This document shows positions 41,452-52,300 of a stretch of DNA of 64,000 nucleotides, in pieces. The DNA comes from Amanita rubescens. Taxonomy: Eukaryota; Basidiomycota; Agaricomycetes; Agaricales; Amanitaceae. The translations under genes were made by a program, and so were the position numbers. Position 1 is the first letter of the stretch. Each line of letters opens with the position of its first letter. Under the pieces are notes generated by a model that worked only from the letters and a program-made list of their open reading frames with translations, was not told where the DNA came from and did no database searches. The stretch spans positions 62,001 through 126,000 of the forward strand of contig WION01000076.1 in NCBI GenBank assembly GCA_015039365.1. The letters run 5' to 3'.

Positions 41452-44400
41452 TAGTGTTCGCCACGGGTAGGTGAAACCCGCAGGGTACGCGGGTAAGGGT
41501 AATTGCGGGTCCGGGTCCGGGTCTGGGTCTTTGTACCCCTCATGTGACCCGTACCCGCGCATGCCCAACCCTTACCCGCCAGAGCGGGTATGCCGAAATT
41601 GGAAGTGTGGCGGCACATGTATGCGGCATTGCACGGCCGCGGAAAAACTGTACAGTACATCATGTCGTTCCATATTGTAGATAGTAGATACAGTCCCATC
41701 ACGTTCCTATCTGCCAGGGACAAGCCTTGGTCATCATGCCCCGCGATGTCGTTGACCCCAGCCTCATTGTCAATGAACCGCGCAAACGAAAACTAGCTTC
41801 ATATGCAACAAATGAGGACAACGGTTCTGCCGACAAGTTAGAAACAATCAAGAGGATGAAAAAAACAGCAGGACTTACGGACAGTCTTCAACTTTCCCCT
41901 GATAATGCTGATGAACCGCATCCCGGTGCCACTCCCCAAGGATCCGAAGCCACGGGCGGCCACCACAGATTGAAGCTGAAGCCTCAGAAGCCAGTGCGCG
42001 TCGCAAATAAAGGTCCTGCATGTGCCGCTAAAAGTGGCAATAGCCTCAAGCCGAAGCCCCAGAACGCGACTCAACCTTCTCCAGACGACTCGGCTCGTGT
42101 TCCTGATGAAAATACTGATGGGGATTCATCTCACATTGAAGAAATCGAGTTAGAGGACTCAGAGGAAGATGTTGAAGAGGTTAAGCCGGTCAAAGAGGAT
42201 CCTGAACACGCACTCAGTAAGTGACATCAACAGCAGGCTGATCACGTACTTATTGGACCAGAACGCCTTGCCCAGTACTGGACTGCACCAATTTACGCCT
42301 TTTTTGCTCCTCGCCCATCCATAGAAACCGTGGACAAACGGACTTGTCACGAGTTTCGATGTGGAGCTCCCCACTGTAAGGGGAAAGGCCGAAATCCACG
42401 GATAGTTAGACGCTTCTTGGATACAGACGATCGGAAGTCAACAAGCAACTTACGAAAACATGCTAAGCGTTGCTGGGGCGAGGACATTGTCACCGATGCT
42501 GATGAAGCCGCAAGGAACAAGGATGTTGGTGTTGACGATATTCGCAAAGGCCTTGCAGCTGCAAAAAAACAAAAAGACGGCTCAATCACGGCCGCATTTG
42601 AAAGGCAAGGAACGGGGAAGCGCACCTATTCTACACGTTCCCATTCCTATATAGAAACTCGGTGAGATTCGGTCTCCACACGAACATGCCTTTTGTGAGG
42701 CTGACTAATGTGTTCACTAGTATCGAATGTGTGAAATGGGTGTCGAAGAGTTTGAGGAGCTTCCGCATTGTCGAGGACGAGGAGTTCCTTTGTTTGATGA
42801 AGACGGGGCGACCAAGTTACCAGGTTCCAAACGCGAAGACGGTGGCGAAAGATGTTCTCACTGTCTTTCGCCGCGTTAAGGATCGCATAGCGAAAATGTT
42901 GCAGGTCAGCATTGATTCCTTCTTGTGAACAATTTTGATAACTCACAATAATCCATTCTCCAGGATTACGATGGCCGCTTGAGCTTCGCTACAGACACAT
43001 GGACGTCACCTAACAATCGAGCATTTATTGCTCTGTCTGTCCACTTTGAAAATAAAGGCGTACCAACATGTCTGCTTCTGGATGTTGTAGAGCTCCCGAT
43101 ATCCCACACTGGACTGAACCTCGCTACTGCATTTGCGAGGGTTCTTGACGGGTTTGGCATTTCGGACAAGGTAAGCGGTTTCATTGGATATCTGAATCGG
43201 TCAATTCTCACGATGGATCGCAAATTCGCAATAGATGCTATGCGTCACATGCGATAATGCCAGCGCGAACGATGCCATGGTGTCGGCCCTGGCGAATATT
43301 ATCACCCGTTACCGTGGTCCAGTTGATCGCGTGCGATGTCTTGCTCACATCATCAACCTGGTAGTACAGATCATCCTGCGTCAATTCGATGCGTCGAAAA
43401 AGAAAAAGAAAGGTACCAACAGAAAACAACAGGGCGAGAAAGCTGACAACTCGGAAGACGACGCCGAGGAGGAGGATGGAGAAGCTGAGATAGACGAGAT
43501 GGATATAAGGGAAGGGGATGACTCTGATATGGTAGATGGTATAGAAGAGGTGGAGGCTGCCATGATACAAGACATGGGGTTTGCAGATGAACATGTCGAG
43601 CCAATGAGGCAGGTGCTGTCAAAGGTAGGTTTTCCTTGAATGCATAGCCCTATCCACGTTCACCTCTTTATTTCCGTTCCTCCCACGTCTCCTTCTTTTG
43701 GCCGTCCTTTTAATATTTATCCACATGGCCTCAAACCTTAAACACATGCGACCGTCCAACGTCTTATCTCCAAACCCTTAACCTATCTCATTCTCTCACT
43801 CGCTGCGATTGCTCAACAATCATGTTCAGCTTCGTCAACTCTCAAACCGAATCAAAAACTCATCGACGCTCATTCTCCCTCGTTGGAAAGAAATCATCAA
43901 AGAGGTTGCGCCGACTTCAGACGAGAACCTTACAGTTCGCATGATGCCACGGGATGTACGCACACGGTGGAATTCGACGTATGATATGTTGAAGTTTGCA
44001 TACAAGTACCAAGAAGTGGTCGACAAGATTACTAGCGAACGGAGTCTCAAACTTCGCAAGTACGAATTGTCGGAGGGCGAGTGGGATTTGGTGAAGCAGC
44101 TCCGGGACTGCCTCAAGGTATGGGTGAACGAGTAACTGCTCTGACGTGACTAGGCTAATGGCAATACGGCATGCTTAGGTATTTAAAACACTAACATTGG
44201 TCTTCTCGAGCGACACGCCATGTCTCGCAACCGTCATCCCCGCCATGGACCGTATGTATTCCGAGCTACAGTCTATGAGTTCAAACTACAAAAAACATGG
44301 ACCGGCACTTCGCACGGCGCTCGCGCTCGGTTTAAACCTGCTGGATAAGTATAAGTCTTTGATGGACCATTCGGAGGTCTATCGGGTTGCAATCAGTACG

Positions 44401-45350
44401 TTGTCCGAGTCTCTTGTTTTGCGTGTACTCATAAATTTTAACTTCTATACTATCATAGTCCTCCATCCACGGTACAAATTACGGTACTTCGAAAAGCATG
44501 AACGGGATGACGAGTGGATTAGAGCCGCCGAGACGATTATCCGCAACGAGTTCAAGCGAATGTATAGCGACTATGTAATCCTCAAGACACCGGCACCTCG
44601 CCCATCCAAAAAATCCAAGTCGAAGGTTCGTACCGGTATCTGCACGACTTATTTGGTTAGTAGCTAATAATATCCCTTCACCGCAGCGCAAGCACATCGA
44701 CAGTGACTCGGATGATGATAACCAGAGCTCAGCCATGAGTTCCTCAGATGAGGAAGACTTCATGACTGAGCTGGATCGATACCTTTCGACGGCACGAGTC
44801 AAGGATGTCAACGACCCGTTATCTTGGTGGTATGAGAACCGGGGAACATATCCTCGGTTATGGCGCATGGCAAGGGACTACCTCACCATCCCGGGTACGT
44901 ATAAATTCTCGACAATTCAACATGCAATTATTGACCACTTGAGTATAGCTTCTAGCGTGGCTATTGAACGAGTCTTCAGTAAGGGCCGACTCATCATGTC
45001 TCATATACGCAACCGGCTTTCAGCCGATACAACTCAAGCTCTTCTATGTCTTGGAGCTTGGACGAAGGCAGGTTATGTAGAGACTGCTGATTTAAAGTAT
45101 GCAGCTTCTCTGCCTGATGCCAAAGATGACGAAGATTGGCCAGAGGATGAGTGGATCATAGGATAAGTATTACAATGTATTTCGGCTAGAATTACAAAAT
45201 GTCTACCCCTACCCGCGGGTAATATACCCGTAGAGCACCCGTACCCTAAAGCCTTGGAAACCCGTACCCTAGATGTAAGGGTACGGGTATTAGCGGGTCC
45301 GGGTCCGGGTCCATGTGATTATACCCGGGGGTTACCCGTGGCGAACACTA
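41452..45350 (+). mobile_element. Complete hAT transposon, 3,899 bp
   Basis: The element begins TAGTGTTCGCCACGGGTA and ends with its exact reverse complement, an 18-bp terminal inverted repeat, and is flanked by the 8-bp duplication GCTATTCC. The subterminal regions (41,470-41,590 and 45,200-45,330) are packed with short GGGTACGGGTA / GGGTCCGGGTCC motifs in both orientations, which are likely transposase binding sites. One gene fills the interior. Element, ends and duplication are all intact, so the insertion looks young. Confidence 0.95.
41736..45166 (+). CDS. hAT transposase (BED finger, RNase H-like core, hAT dimerisation domain)
   Basis: Nine exons join in frame: 41736-42216, 42262-42661, 42721-42904, 42964-43170, 43235-43624, 43830-44117, 44179-44395, 44459-44625 and 44687-45166. 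They give 937 residues without a stop. The BED zinc finger is in exon 2 (CHEFRCGAPHCKGKG ... NLRKHAKRCWG). The RNase H-like core follows: DTWTSPNNRAFIALSVHF with a catalytic Asp, CVTCDNASANDAM with a second Asp, and VRCLAHIINLVVQ. An acidic and Lys-rich insertion lies at about 43,390-43,570. The C-terminal dimerisation domain is clear (IASSVAIERVFSKGRLIMSH). An in-frame Met at 41727 is an alternative start. The enzyme cuts and pastes the element at its terminal repeats. Intact motifs suggest possible activity. Confidence 0.92.
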
Positions 45351-45358
45351 GCTATTCC
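45351..45358 (+). other. Right 8-bp target-site duplication of the hAT element
   Basis: GCTATTCC, identical to the copy at 41444-41451. The host sequence CAATCACGCTATTCATAAC continues directly after it. Confidence 0.95.
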
Positions 45359-45840
45359 CAATCACGCTATTCATAACGGGGTACTCTCCGCCTCCTCGTC
45401 CTACACCTTCTTCCCCCTGAACCCCAATTCAAGACAAATCAGCTGATCTAAAGGCCGGCGAATCTAAATTGGCAGAGGAAGGTAACAGAATGCAACCGCC
45501 AATTGGGAAGTTGAAAGGGACAGTCAAGATGATCGGTGATAGGGCCATTTTATGGACCATGGCGAGCGTCCCACGTTTCCTCTTACCCGTTTATTAATAT
45601 GAAAGTAGACGTCGAGCTATGTTGAACAAGATGATCCAGAATGGGTCGTGAATGGTGTTCAGATTGGATGTATTGGTTCAGCGGCTGGGTTCGTTGGTAT
45701 GTGGACTGGAGCAGAGCAGTAAGTGTCTCTTTTTGTTCATTAATGCTACTACGATTGATGTTCTGGGCTTGTAGCACTCGAGGAGATCCGATTGGGTCGA
45801 GTTGGCCATGGAAAGTCGCACCATGTAGTTACGCGTAAAT

Positions 45841-46600
45841 CATTATACAAGTTTTTATCCGCATTTTCCTTATAGAGTAGATGAAGCTTTTTGAAAGCCG
45901 CATAATATATATAGTTACACAATATCTGTGCAAATCATTATACGGGTTTTTGTGCGCGGCGACACAGAGTAGTTGAAAGCTTTTTTAAGATCAGTCCACG
46001 TCCATCCGTCCAGCACACCAACCTTTGCATACTGAGCATCCGAATCGCGCTCAGGGTCGAAAGTAGCTGCGCATTGTGCGGCAAAGAGTCCTGTTACAAT
46101 CCGATTCAGTCAAACCGGGATATTGCCAGAGTAAATGCAATTATGGGGTCCCACCTAATTCATCCTCCCAGCAGCTCATCACGGAGTCGATCATCCCCCT
46201 CCACAGCGCATCGGGATGTCCCAAGATGGATGACGTGGTTAGTCCCTGGCATACGCCATTGAGGCTCAAACGGACAGAAGGCGATACGCGCTATGTAGAG
46301 AGGAGTGAGTGAGGGGTGAATGGGAGAGAAGACGGGCCTACTTCACCGAGCTTGTGGATGTAAGATATGTGGAGCAGGATAGTAAGTGGTCATAAACAAT
46401 GGGGAAACTAACGTCTTGCTATACTGATCCTCAGAACCTCTTCTAGCGCAAGAAGGGAAGCTCCTTGTCAGTGTTCCTGTCGGGCATAAACGGAAAGCGA
46501 AGTCAGGCAGGACCAGACGATTTCGGGGGCTTAACCGTAGCATCGCCGTGCCGTTGTAGATTTCACCGAAGAATCGCCCAATTTCGGCGCGTTGCGTAGG
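45841..46600. other. Intergenic DNA
   Basis: No supported gene. A possible extension of the HUL5-like relic lies near 46,540-46,340, but I cannot tie it to the family. Confidence 0.35.
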
Positions 46601-46639
46601 AATCCTGTTGGATTGAGGCGTTAGGTTGATCGATAAGGG

Positions 46640-47830
46640 GCAAGGGCTTCGTCCGCGTAAATTTGGGTCTCATACGTGTAGAAGGCGCCTGTGTGGCTCA
46701 TGACGGTGAGACGAAAAGGGCGGAGTTGGCAGGTTGAGCATTTACCCCCACCTTTGCGGCATATAGTCCAGCTTGGGATCACGATGATGACCAGAGTGGA
46801 GCGTGGGCGACAAATGGCCCATCCAGAAACGGCTTCTTTTGACAAAGAAGGATAGCGAGGGGGAACAAATGATACGAGGTTGGAAAGCAGGTGAATTCTA
46901 GAAGACTCGTCAAGGGATTCTACGATTGGCGTGAGATTCGGGGAAACAACATTGAGATCCGAGAATGGCATGCTTGCAGAAAAGGAGCCAAGGGATTTTA
47001 GAGGTAGACGGTATGGAAGCAATGGGATGGTGAGGAGGTTTGCAACAACTTGACAAACGGTTTGAGGGTGGTATGTTTGTGGTGGCTGAGAGACGGATAG
47101 AATGCTTTTGACGAGCCCTACAAGCAGGGGAAGAGCAGGCGACGACTTTGACTCTGCGGGCTACACGATTTGTAAGCAGGCACCACAAAGACGAACAGCT
47201 CGAATCGCCTTGGATATTAATGAATATAGGCCGTTGTGGAAAAGGTGCTCTGGAATTTGAGTGTCATAGGGTTGCGTGAATTGTTTAGGTGATAATAGTG
47301 TGTTTAATACGCGAAGGTGGTTTAGCGCATGACTCGACCTAGCAAGCATCGTTCAGAGCGTGACGACGTGAATTCAAAGAAAAAAACATACTGTGGTGCC
47401 TTTGCAATGGACCGTAACATGAACAAGCTTAGCTTTCGCATAAGCACAAGCCAACTTTCAACTGGTTGATGCACGCTCGCCACTTGCACAAAGCACGTCA
47501 GAAAGCAACAATGGAGAACTAACAGGCACACTTGCCTAACACGGCACGAGACCAGATAGCCAAAGCCTCTTCGTCGTTTTCAAGCAGCACGAGACACCTC
47601 ATGCCCTCGATTCCTAGCACGTCTGCCTCGAAGCGAGCCTTCAGCCCTTTCTTGAGTTGCCTTGTCTGGATGACACCCCTCCACCACTCTTGCAGCGTAC
47701 ACGCGCTGTCGTGACGTCGCTTCTGCTCCAGGCGCTATCGATGATGGTGTCGTGCGAGACAGCGGACGAGGTGCCTCCGAGATTTATTCTTCTGCATCCT
47801 TCTTCTGCGAATAGAGGTATCCGCTGCATG
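46640..47830 (-). pseudogene. N-terminal part of a HUL5/UBE3C-type HECT ubiquitin ligase, truncated
   Basis: Minus-strand pieces follow the order expected at the N-terminus of this family: INLGGTSSAVSHDTIIDSAW near 47,790, KARFEADVLGIEGMRCLVLL and DEEALAIWSRAVL near 47,630-47,540, HALNHLRVLNTLLSPKQFTQ near 47,320, AESKSSPALPLLVGLVKSIL near 47,150, VCQVVANLLTIPLLPYRLPL near 47,060, and SSRIHLLSNLVSFVPPRYPS near 46,900. The catalytic HECT domain, with its active-site Cys, would follow downstream but is not present before 46,000, so no active ligase can be made. The expected basic, Arg-rich N-terminal segment is degenerate. The identification rests on my memory of family text. Confidence 0.5.
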
Positions 47831-48534
47831 TTGAGAAGATCGTAATGGTTTGAAGCAAGTCAGTTCTCGAGCGATAGCCGTGTACATGCTCATTTGCCCG
47901 TCCGCACTCCAGTGTTATTGAGCCCTGTCCGTGAAACGAACCAAAAGAAGCGAACCTTTGTTTATTTATGGGCGCTGCCGAGCTATGATAGATCTTCCAT
48001 GACCTTGCTGCTACAATCCGGTGCTTCCCGAAGTATAGGTACAGTGTAGTCGGAGCAACATAAGCCAAAGGCGGTGTGACCTATCTGCTCTCTTTCCCCT
48101 TTCTCATTGAGAGTTGGAGTGAACCCGCCTACAACCGCGTGAACACTGAAAGAAGGTCGTTTTTTCCAGTTTTGGTGTCGTGGCGGAGGGACGGGAACCG
48201 GAAGTGCAAGCTGCAGCTCTACGTTCTGCGTACGCACAAAGCGTGTCGTATGGGCCAGGTAGCAGTATCTGCAAATGGAATGCGAGGTACGCGTCCATCG
48301 GAAGCAGCGGCCTCAGCTAGAGCCCGGGCGTTTCGCAGACCTGTCCTCGACAGCGGATCCGGGCCGTATCGGGTGGAGCGAAGTAGGGTCTGCAATCACT
48401 GCAATTATGCGTAGGGACAAATGGCGCTGAACGAAAAGGCTGGGTTGCCAGCGCTGACGGCTGTGGAGTGTCAGATGGCAGCATGAGCACCTGAGGCTGC
48501 GGACATGCATTCGTCAACCATCTCAGACCAGCAC

Positions 48535-48890
48535 CTCTGTTTGTTTTTGCCTTGCTTGTCTTATCTTGTCCCAGATCACGACGGTGGCGAGGAGAGGAAG
48601 TAAGACGACATCGGCGGTTGTTCCGTGTGAAGAAGCGTAATGGGAGACAGCCTCGGCTGAGGCCGTGTTGAGAGACATGCTCGCAACAGCAGGGATCGAG
48701 CCTGATGGAGTGAAGTAGGCTGCAGTAACGACGCGACCGGCAGCCTGAAGGTAAACACCAACGAGGTGGATGCCCCGTGTGGATCAAGGATGTTCAAGTT
48801 GGCAGCCTGGATGAAGGCCTGCGGAAGGAGGTCAGTCAAGGTACTATATACAAAAAGGGACTAACGTACCTTCGTAGGTGCTGGAAGCGG
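48535..48890 (-). pseudogene. Small hypothetical protein with a one-base frameshift
   Basis: A two-exon structure is suggested: an exon near 48,890-48,868 (PLPAPTK), a donor GTACGT, and an acceptor CGCAG near 48,819. The next exon reads AFIQAANLNILDPHG and then, after one extra G in a run of four, IHLVGVYLQAAGRVVTAAYF, SGSIPAVASMSLNTASAEAV and DVVLLPLLATVVIWDKIRQA. The shift at the G run (about 48,778) breaks the frame. The family is not recognised; the hydrophobic VVLLPLLATVVIW could be a membrane segment. Confidence 0.4.
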
Positions 48891-49344
48891 GCTAGCGAAA
48901 GGACGCGTTCATCTGCGTCACTGGGGTGATCGGACCCTGAGAGCAACCTGGTTCCCAGGGGTCCGTGAACTTATATTACTTAACCCCGCGTCAACCCCTT
49001 GAACGCACCATTCTACTCAGCTGGTACGCTCGCATCGCTCTGCGCGCTCATTGTTTCGCCTATCGCACAGTCACCCGACATCGTTATTTGAGATTGCTGC
49101 CCCACCACACACTTTGTGCCCACATACTACCAGTAGGTCAACCACCTTGTCCAAGACTCTGACTCACCACTCAGGTTGCTGCTGATACAAGACACATCAT
49201 CCATTGCCAAGTTTTCAAGTCCAGTACACTTCTTAATTCACAAACCCAGCTATCATTGCTTTTTTCCCTTATCTCTGGTGTGCACTTCCTTTTCACCACA
49301 TCCTTATCTGGCAATCTCATCTTGATCCTAGTGCAACATCAGTC
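48891..49344. promoter_or_regulatory. Upstream region of the plus-strand GTPase-like gene
   Basis: No gene is supported. Composition changes from CpG-normal to CpG-poor at about 49,150. Long CT-rich stretches (49,230-49,340, CTTTTTTCCCTTATC type) precede the Met at 49,345, as often seen upstream of fungal starts. Confidence 0.4.
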
Positions 49345-52300
49345 ATGGCAGCTACAACTGCACCTTCACTAAGTAAGCTAATTTGTGTGTCCCAGCATTG
49401 TGATTCCTTGGCTGACACACATCAGATGCAGATGAGACACAAGTTCAAATGCTCAGGGAACGTTACCTATGCCCACACTTTCACATCCTTGTCATTGGGA
49501 GGGCTAATGCAGGCAAAACAACCATCCTGGAGAAGGTTTGTGGTGTAGCAAAGGGGACAAAGCCCATCATATATGACAAGGATGGTAAGTCAGTCTGTTT
49601 GTGCTTCCTTTGACTATTGAGTTTCTTGCAGGTAATCTGATTGAACAGTCTGAGATTCATTTGATGTCATCACTTGAGGTGAGTTGCATAATTATGTACA
49701 GTATAGATGTGCCAATTCACATGCAATGATAACAGAGAGGCCTGCATGATATTGAGCATCAAATTACATACCCTGGAAGTAACTTTATCTTCCATGACTC
49801 TCAGGGTTTTGAGTCTGGTTCAACTGAGGAATTGGAGATTGCTTGGAAGTTCATTGAAAAAAGGTCTGCAGAAACTGATATGAAGAATAGGCTCCATGCA
49901 ATTTGGTAACTTGCTTTATCCATTTACAGTACTGGCTGACCTTCTTCTAGGTACTGTATACCCATGGACAGCCCTCGTCCCATTCTACCTGCAGAACTTG
50001 AATTCTTCAATCAAGGGACAGGCAGAGGTGAAGTCCTAATGAGCTCATGTCTTATCATGTTGGTTTGGAGAGGTTGTTTATTGCTGCATCCTCTTCATTG
50101 GCCAAATTTCCACAGTGTACTGACTAGAAAACATTCCATTTACAGTTCCTTTGGTGGTTGTCTTCACTAAATTTGATGGTCAGATAGCCAGTGAATTTGT
50201 CAACTTGACTGGTGCAAAGGATGAAGATAAGTGGGACAGGGCCAGGGAAATTGCTGAAATCACTTTTCAGAAAGTTTATCTTCCTAAAGTTTTGGATGCC
50301 AAACATCCCCCCAAGGCATATGTGCGATTGGAAGGCAAGAATAATGAGAATTGCTTCCTGAAAATGAGAGTAATGTTATTTCATAGACATGGATTTACCA
50401 GAGATGAATTGTGCTGAATTAACTCGACAAACTGCAGATGCAATAGATGATAGCAGCATACAACAGCTATTTGTTTCAACACAAATGAATAACCTTGACC
50501 TTTGTGTTAAATCTGCACTTCAGTGAGGGTCACATTCAAGATGTTACACACATATGTACTAACATTGACATTGTTCAGACATATTCTGAGTCATAAAACT
50601 TGGACATGGAATTATATCATTCTCATAGTGTTTTCAAAATTTCCACATTTCTGGGTATGCATTTTTGCAAACTGCACATCAACATGAAAAACTAAATGGC
50701 AATAGGTGGACAGGGACCCAGAGGTAGGTGACCTTCAAATGGAATGTTAATACCTTCCAAAAATCCACCAGTTGAAAGTAAGTATCCTCCAATGCATTCA
50801 CATGAAAACAAGACTAGTCATGCTTCAGATCCCCATGGGTGAACCACAGGTTAGTTATCACCATATTCTTCATAGTAGGATCTGATGTTGTTGATATAGT
50901 GGGTAAGTCACAACATTGATCTAACATAGATCTCATATATCATCTCATGACAATAGTTTGTGAGTAATACTCCCTTTGTGATTGGCAGTCTTGTCCCATA
51001 ATCTACAGGAAGTGAGTGGGATGACTCAACTTTGATTTGTGGTGAATGATCTGATTGTGCATTGGCAATAGCAAGTGAGTTATTTTATATCATTGTAAGC
51101 AGACTCATCAATGCAGTTCTTGTGGACAGGGAGTGAGTAATACAACACTGCTTCTGCACCACATCTGACCTGCTGAAAGAAAGTGGGTAACATTGGTGTT
51201 TGTGCAGCTCAGTCATATGTAATTCAATGAACAACAGAAAGTTGTGACACATTATTATCTCAATGAGAGTCTCAACAATTTCATTGGATTTATAACAGGA
51301 AGTAAGTGGGATTTCTTTCTGCTTATAAACATTACATTTGGTCTCAAAACAACAGACAGTAAATATTTCTCCTTTTCAAATCCTCTTCATGATGTACTGA
51401 AAAATGAACAGGATGTATGTCATTTTTTTGTGAGATGTAAATTCACCACATGAAATACTATGGCAACAGAGAGTCAGTGGCATCATTTTCTTTCATCATG
51501 ATGCTAATTTCATTTTAAAAGGAAGTGAGCCATTCTGGTTATCCTGCTGTAGGACAATTTGGACGCATCCTTTTGTTCTACAGATTGTAAGCAATTTTGC
51601 AAGTTTTGTGAAAAGCAGTGAAATTACATATTTGAGCATAGAAGGTTAGCAGCATGTCATGCTGGTTTAGTGGCTCAGAAGATGACCTTATCAAAATTTT
51701 GCCTATGGCCAACAGTCTGTGAGTAGCATTTTGCAAGTATTTCTGAAAACCTGTTCTATGTATTTTTTCTTTATAACTGACAGGATGTGAGCAACACTGA
51801 ATTTTGTGGAAAGGCAGTTTCACCACATCATTTCCAATAACTGACAGTATGTGAGTGACATTCCACATGATGCTGTGAAAGGCCATCTCATATCTTTTCC
51901 TATGACCAATAGACTGTGAGTGACATTGCACATTTGGTGAAAGGAAGACTCCTCACATCTTTCCTATGACCAACAGGGAGTGAGTTACATTGCAAATGCT
52001 GTGAAAGGCAGTCTCATAACATATTTTGCTATGACCAACAGCTTGTGAGTGACATTGCACATTTTGTAAAAGGCAGCCTTATTGGCCCATCATCTCATCT
52101 CATATTTTCTTATGACCAACAGACTGTGAGTGACATTGCACATTGTGTGAAGGGCAGTCTCATCAGACCGTTTCCTATGGCCAACAGGGAGTGAGTGACA
52201 TTCCACACCTTGTGAAAGGCAGTCTCATCACATCTTTTATTATGACCAACAGCTTGTGAGTGACACTGCAAATTGTGTGAAAGTCAGTCTCATCATATCT

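Larger units (their letters stand above)
39650..45840. repeat. Right copy of the inverted segmental duplication, split by a transposon
   Basis: 39,650-41,451 plus 45,351-45,840 together form the reverse complement of 19,445-21,715. Continuity across the transposon is exact at GGCTATTCC / CAATCACGCTATTCATAAC, which is uninterrupted in the left copy near 19,890. This copy keeps a long frame at 40,111-41,142 (for example HFLLHHHLFYPSTDPFLGNS), but stops and frame changes break the other parts. Confidence 0.85.
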
